Below are positions 61,577 through 64,000 of a DNA stretch of 64,000 bases, one piece after another. The stretch's first letter is position 1, and the number at the start of each line of letters is the position of its first letter. The DNA is from Micrococcus cohnii (GTDB taxonomy: Bacteria > Actinomycetota > Actinomycetes > Actinomycetales > Micrococcaceae), in assembly GCF_014205175.1 (NCBI RefSeq), contig NZ_JACHNA010000001.1, forward strand, positions 372,001 to 436,000. The letters are read 5' to 3'. Under the pieces are notes generated by a model that saw nothing but the letters and a program-made list of their open reading frames with translations, had not been told where the DNA came from and did no database searches. The position numbers were made by a program, and so were the translations under genes.

Positions 61577-62110
61577 ATGCATCGTCACCTGCTCACCCCC
61601 TCACGACAGCCCGTTCGCGCACACGGCCACCTGCCTCGTCATCGCCTCGCGATGCTCGGGCGCCGCACGCTCCGGCTCAACGACGAACAGGGGCAGACGA
61701 CCGTGCTCACGATCGGCCTGACCGCCATCGTGGTGGCCCTGTTGGTCGTCATGCTCGCCGTCACCACCGTGACCACACAGGCGCGTCGGCTGCAGGCGCT
61801 CGCTGACGGAGCCGCCCGGACCGGGGCAGCCGAGGCGATCGGCGCGGTCGACGAGGAGAGCCTCGACGTCGACCCGGCAGATGTGGACCACGCCGTCGCC
61901 ACCTACCTCACGGACGTCGACGCGATCGGCTTCCTGCCCGGCCTCGGCGGCGTCGAGGCTCGGGTCCTCGATGACGGTGCGAGCACCGTCGAGGTGCACC
62001 TGCGTGCAGAGGTCTCCCTGATGCCGCCCGGCGGAGCCTTCGCCGACACTGTGCCGCTGAGCGTCCCGATCTCCGCGACCGGCGACGCCCGCCCGACGGT
62101 GCGCCGGTGA
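61577..62110 (+). CDS. TadG-like pilus assembly protein
   Basis: 177 residues. The DEQGQTTVLTIGLTAIVVALLVVMLAVTTVTTQARRLQALADGAARTGA segment is the Flp-pilus TadE/G-like signature. The last gene of the Tad cluster. GGAGAG lies 9 bases before the ATG. Confidence 0.85.
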   Translation: MHRHLLTPSRQPVRAHGHLPRHRLAMLGRRTLRLNDEQGQTTVLTIGLTAIVVALLVVMLAVTTVTTQARRLQALADGAARTGAAEAIGAVDEESLDVDPADVDHAVATYLTDVDAIGFLPGLGGVEARVLDDGASTVEVHLRAEVSLMPPGGAFADTVPLSVPISATGDARPTVRR

Positions 62111-62202
62111 GCCTCCGGGGTGGGGAGCGAGCGCCAGCCCATGACCGGGGCCCTATCCGACCCCGCTTCACCCCTGCCAGGCCCGCCGGGCACCCCGCGC
62201 GG

Positions 62203-62208
62203 TAGACT
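62203..62208 (+). promoter_or_regulatory. -10 element of prfB
   Basis: TAGACT with a 9-base spacer before ATG, implying a leader of only about two or three bases. Confidence 0.55.
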
Positions 62209-62217
62209 CGCCCCACC

Positions 62218-63360
62218 ATGGCTGACACAGACTTCTCCGCAGAGATCGAGTCTCTGCGACACACCCTGAACTCGATCGAGCAGGTGTCCGACCTCGACAA
62301 GATCAAGGCCGACATCGCGAAGCTGGAGCAGCAGGCCTCCGCCCCCGACCTCTGGGACGACCCCGAGGCCGCGCAGAAGGTCACCTCCAAGCTCTCCCAC
62401 CGGCAGTCCGAGCTGAACCGCATGAAGAAGCTCGCCGACCGCATCGACGACCTCGAGACCACCGTCGAGCTCGCCGTCGAAGAGGACGAACCCTCCCTGC
62501 TCGAGGAGGCCGAAACCGAGCGCAAGGCGATCGAGAAGGCCCTCAAGGACCTCGAGGTCGTCACCCTGCTCTCCGGCGAATACGACCCGCGCGAGGCCGT
62601 CGTCACCATCCGCGCCGGCGCCGGCGGCGTCGACGCCGCGGACTTCGCCGAGACCCTCATGCGCATGTACCTGCGCTGGGCCGAGCAGCGCGGCTGGTCC
62701 ACCAAGGTCATGGACACCTCCTACGCGGAGGAGGCCGGCCTCAAGTCCGCCACCTTCGAGGTCAACGCCCCGTTCGCCTTCGGCACCCTCTCCGTCGAGG
62801 CCGGCACGCACCGCCTGGTGCGCATCAGCCCCTTCGACAACCAGGGCCGCCGCCAGACCTCCTTCGCCGCCGTCGAGGTCGTCCCGCTCATCGAGGCCGA
62901 CGACTCGATCGAGATCCCCGAGAACGAGCTGAAGATCGACGTCTTCCGCTCCTCCGGACCCGGCGGGCAGTCCGTGAACACCACGGACTCCGCCGTGCGC
63001 ATGACGCACATCCCGACCGGCATTGTCGTCTCGATGCAGAACGAGAAGTCGCAGATCCAGAACCGCGCCGCCGCCCTCCGCGTGCTCCAGTCCCGCCTGC
63101 TGCTGCAGCGCAAGGCCGAGGCCGACGCGAAGAAGAAGGAGATGGCCGGCGACGTCAAGGCGTCCTGGGGCGACCAGATGCGCTCCTACGTGCTGAACCC
63201 CTACCAGATGGTCAAGGACCTGCGCACCAACCACGAGGAGGGCAACCCCTCCGCCGTGTTCGACGGTGCGATCGACGAGTTCATCGACGCGGGCATCCGC
63301 TGGCGCGCCTCGGTCGCCAAGGAGAAGCGCGACGAGGCCGCCGAGAACGCCGCGGACTGA
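62218..63360 (+). CDS. prfB: Peptide chain release factor 2
   Basis: 380 residues. Releases peptides at UGA and UAA. The codon-reading SPF is in [16 protein letters not shown] and the catalytic GGQ in [10 protein letters not shown]. The frame is continuous: the programmed +1 frameshift found in many bacterial prfB genes is absent, as usual in actinobacteria. The next gene starts 2 bases after its stop. Confidence 0.97.
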   Translation: MADTDFSAEIESLRHTLNSIEQVSDLDKIKADIAKLEQQASAPDLWDDPEAAQKVTSKLSHRQSELNRMKKLADRIDDLETTVELAVEEDEPSLLEEAETERKAIEKALKDLEVVTLLSGEYDPREAVVTIRAGAGGVDAADFAETLMRMYLRWAEQRGWSTKVMDTSYAEEAGLKSATFEVNAPFAFGTLSVEAGTHRLVRISPFDNQGRRQTSFAAVEVVPLIEADDSIEIPENELKIDVFRSSGPGGQSVNTTDSAVRMTHIPTGIVVSMQNEKSQIQNRAAALRVLQSRLLLQRKAEADAKKKEMAGDVKASWGDQMRSYVLNPYQMVKDLRTNHEEGNPSAVFDGAIDEFIDAGIRWRASVAKEKRDEAAENAAD

Positions 63361-63362
63361 GC

Positions 63363-63851
63363 GTGCCGGGTCCGCAGACTGGCACCGACGTGCCTGACCG
63401 GCGCGGTCCCGTCGTGACGGCCGAGGACGTGGTCCCCGCGCCCGCGGCCACCGTCTTCGCGCTGCTCGCGGACCCGGCCACACACCCACGGATCGACGAC
63501 GGAGCCAACGTCGCCGCGCCCGTCGCCCCCGCCCCGATCACCGCGGTGGGACAGACCTTCTGCATGGACAATGCCAACGGCGTGCGCGTCGAATGCATCG
63601 TGCGTCGCCTGGAACCGGGCCGGGTGATCGCGTGGGAGCCCGGCCGCATGGGTGAGCGCCCCAGTGGGCAGCTGTGGACCTGGGAGCTGGCCCCCGACGG
63701 CGACGCCACGCGCGTCCGCCTGACCTATGACGCCTCGGGCCTGGACCGGGCAGACCGGAAGCGCCTGGCGCGTGCCCACGCCCTGAAGCCCGAACGTCTG
63801 GCCGGCTCGATCAGACGTCTGGCCGCGCTCGCAGCCGCCGCAACACGCTGA
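63363..63851 (+). CDS. SRPBCC (START-like) family protein
   Basis: 162 residues from GTG 63363. A polyketide-cyclase/dehydrase-like fold: AEDVVPAPAATVFALLADPATHPRIDDG, WEPGRMGERPSGQLWTWELAPDGDATRVRLTYD. Such proteins bind hydrophobic ligands; the substrate is unknown. Close spacing suggests co-transcription with prfB. Confidence 0.82.
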   Translation: MPGPQTGTDVPDRRGPVVTAEDVVPAPAATVFALLADPATHPRIDDGANVAAPVAPAPITAVGQTFCMDNANGVRVECIVRRLEPGRVIAWEPGRMGERPSGQLWTWELAPDGDATRVRLTYDASGLDRADRKRLARAHALKPERLAGSIRRLAALAAAATR

Positions 63852-63910
63852 TCAAGGACGCCGTTCCGAGTCCACCCGCGCGCCGACCCTGACCCCGCAG
63901 ATCACCACCG

Positions 63911-63950
63911 ACGGGCGTCGTCCGCAGCCTCCGCTGCGGGCGGCGCCCGT
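63911..63950 (+). terminator. Hairpin after the SRPBCC gene
   Basis: An 18-bp stem with two G-U pairs (63911-63928 with 63933-63950) and a 4-base loop, 60 bases after the stop. Nothing else is seen to the window end. Confidence 0.75.
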
Positions 63951-64000
63951 CGTCTGTCCGGTTCGTCCCGTCCCACGGTGGCCGAAGCGTGATCCAGGTC

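Noticed and set aside
62218-62350. Programmed frameshift in prfB
   Set aside because: The frame is continuous through the usual site; no early in-frame TGA.

Overview
The window is high-GC actinobacterial DNA. Gene content and order (infB-rbfA-truB-ribF-rpsO-pnp, dapB/dapA/RNase J/FtsK, pgsA-cinA-clgR-DUF3046-recA-recX-miaB-miaA-dapF, hflX-dinG-lexA-LysM, hisC-B-H-priA, a Tad/Flp pilus cluster, then prfB) point to the Micrococcaceae, most likely Micrococcus or a close relative. That placement is inferred from gene neighbourhood and protein style, not from a database search. I saw no rRNA, tRNA or CRISPR array.

Layout. 1-5700: end of infB, then rbfA, truB, two small membrane proteins, ribF and a methyltransferase in a tightly overlapping series. 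5.75-10.2 kb: rpsO, pnp, M16 protease. 10.3-15.9 kb: an amino-acid/cation symporter, dapB, dapA and RNase J. 16-26.8 kb: ftsK, pgsA, pncC-like cinA, clgR, DUF3046, recA, recX, miaB, miaA, dapF. 26.8-32.9 kb: rRNA-type methyltransferase, hflX, DinG-type helicase, lexA and a divergent LysM cell-division-type gene with a cluster of LexA boxes between them. 33-37.7 kb: histidine genes with a previously easy-to-miss 51-residue membrane ORF between hisH and hisA, then sseB. 37.7-45.3 kb: a secreted trypsin-like protein with Ala-Glu-Gln-Pro repeats, a MarR/LLM-oxidoreductase operon, LURP-like and DUF805 proteins, MFS transporter, methyltransferase and dienelactone-hydrolase-like protein. 45.3-48.5 kb: an EccC/EssC-type FtsK/SpoIIIE ATPase. 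48.8-62.1 kb: the Tad pilus cluster, split by an inserted element. 62.2 kb to the end: prfB and a polyketide-cyclase/START-like protein.

The main result is an 8,536-bp integrative element (about 49,406-57,949) inserted exactly inside the Walker A (P-loop) codons of the tadA/cpaF pilus ATPase gene. The two sides share the 8-bp core ACCCAGGC. Removing the element rejoins a perfect 409-codon frame with P-loop GATQAGKT. The element encodes a large serine integrase next to its right end, a second small serine recombinase, a primase-polymerase/helicase replication protein, an Xis-like helix-turn-helix protein, an iteron-like GC-rich region and several unknown proteins, but no capsid, terminase or tail genes. 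It carries a strand-biased 10-bp motif (CCTGACCGGG, eight exact copies). Tad pili have been reported to be needed for natural transformation in Micrococcus luteus, so insertion should switch off the pilus and probably competence, and excision should restore them. 

A second theme is regulation: many genes have a TANNNT hexamer 6-7 bases before their start codon, the arrangement of leaderless actinobacterial transcripts. Clear LexA boxes lie before recA and between lexA and the LysM gene, and a facing pair of DnaA-box sequences lies before the Tad cluster.
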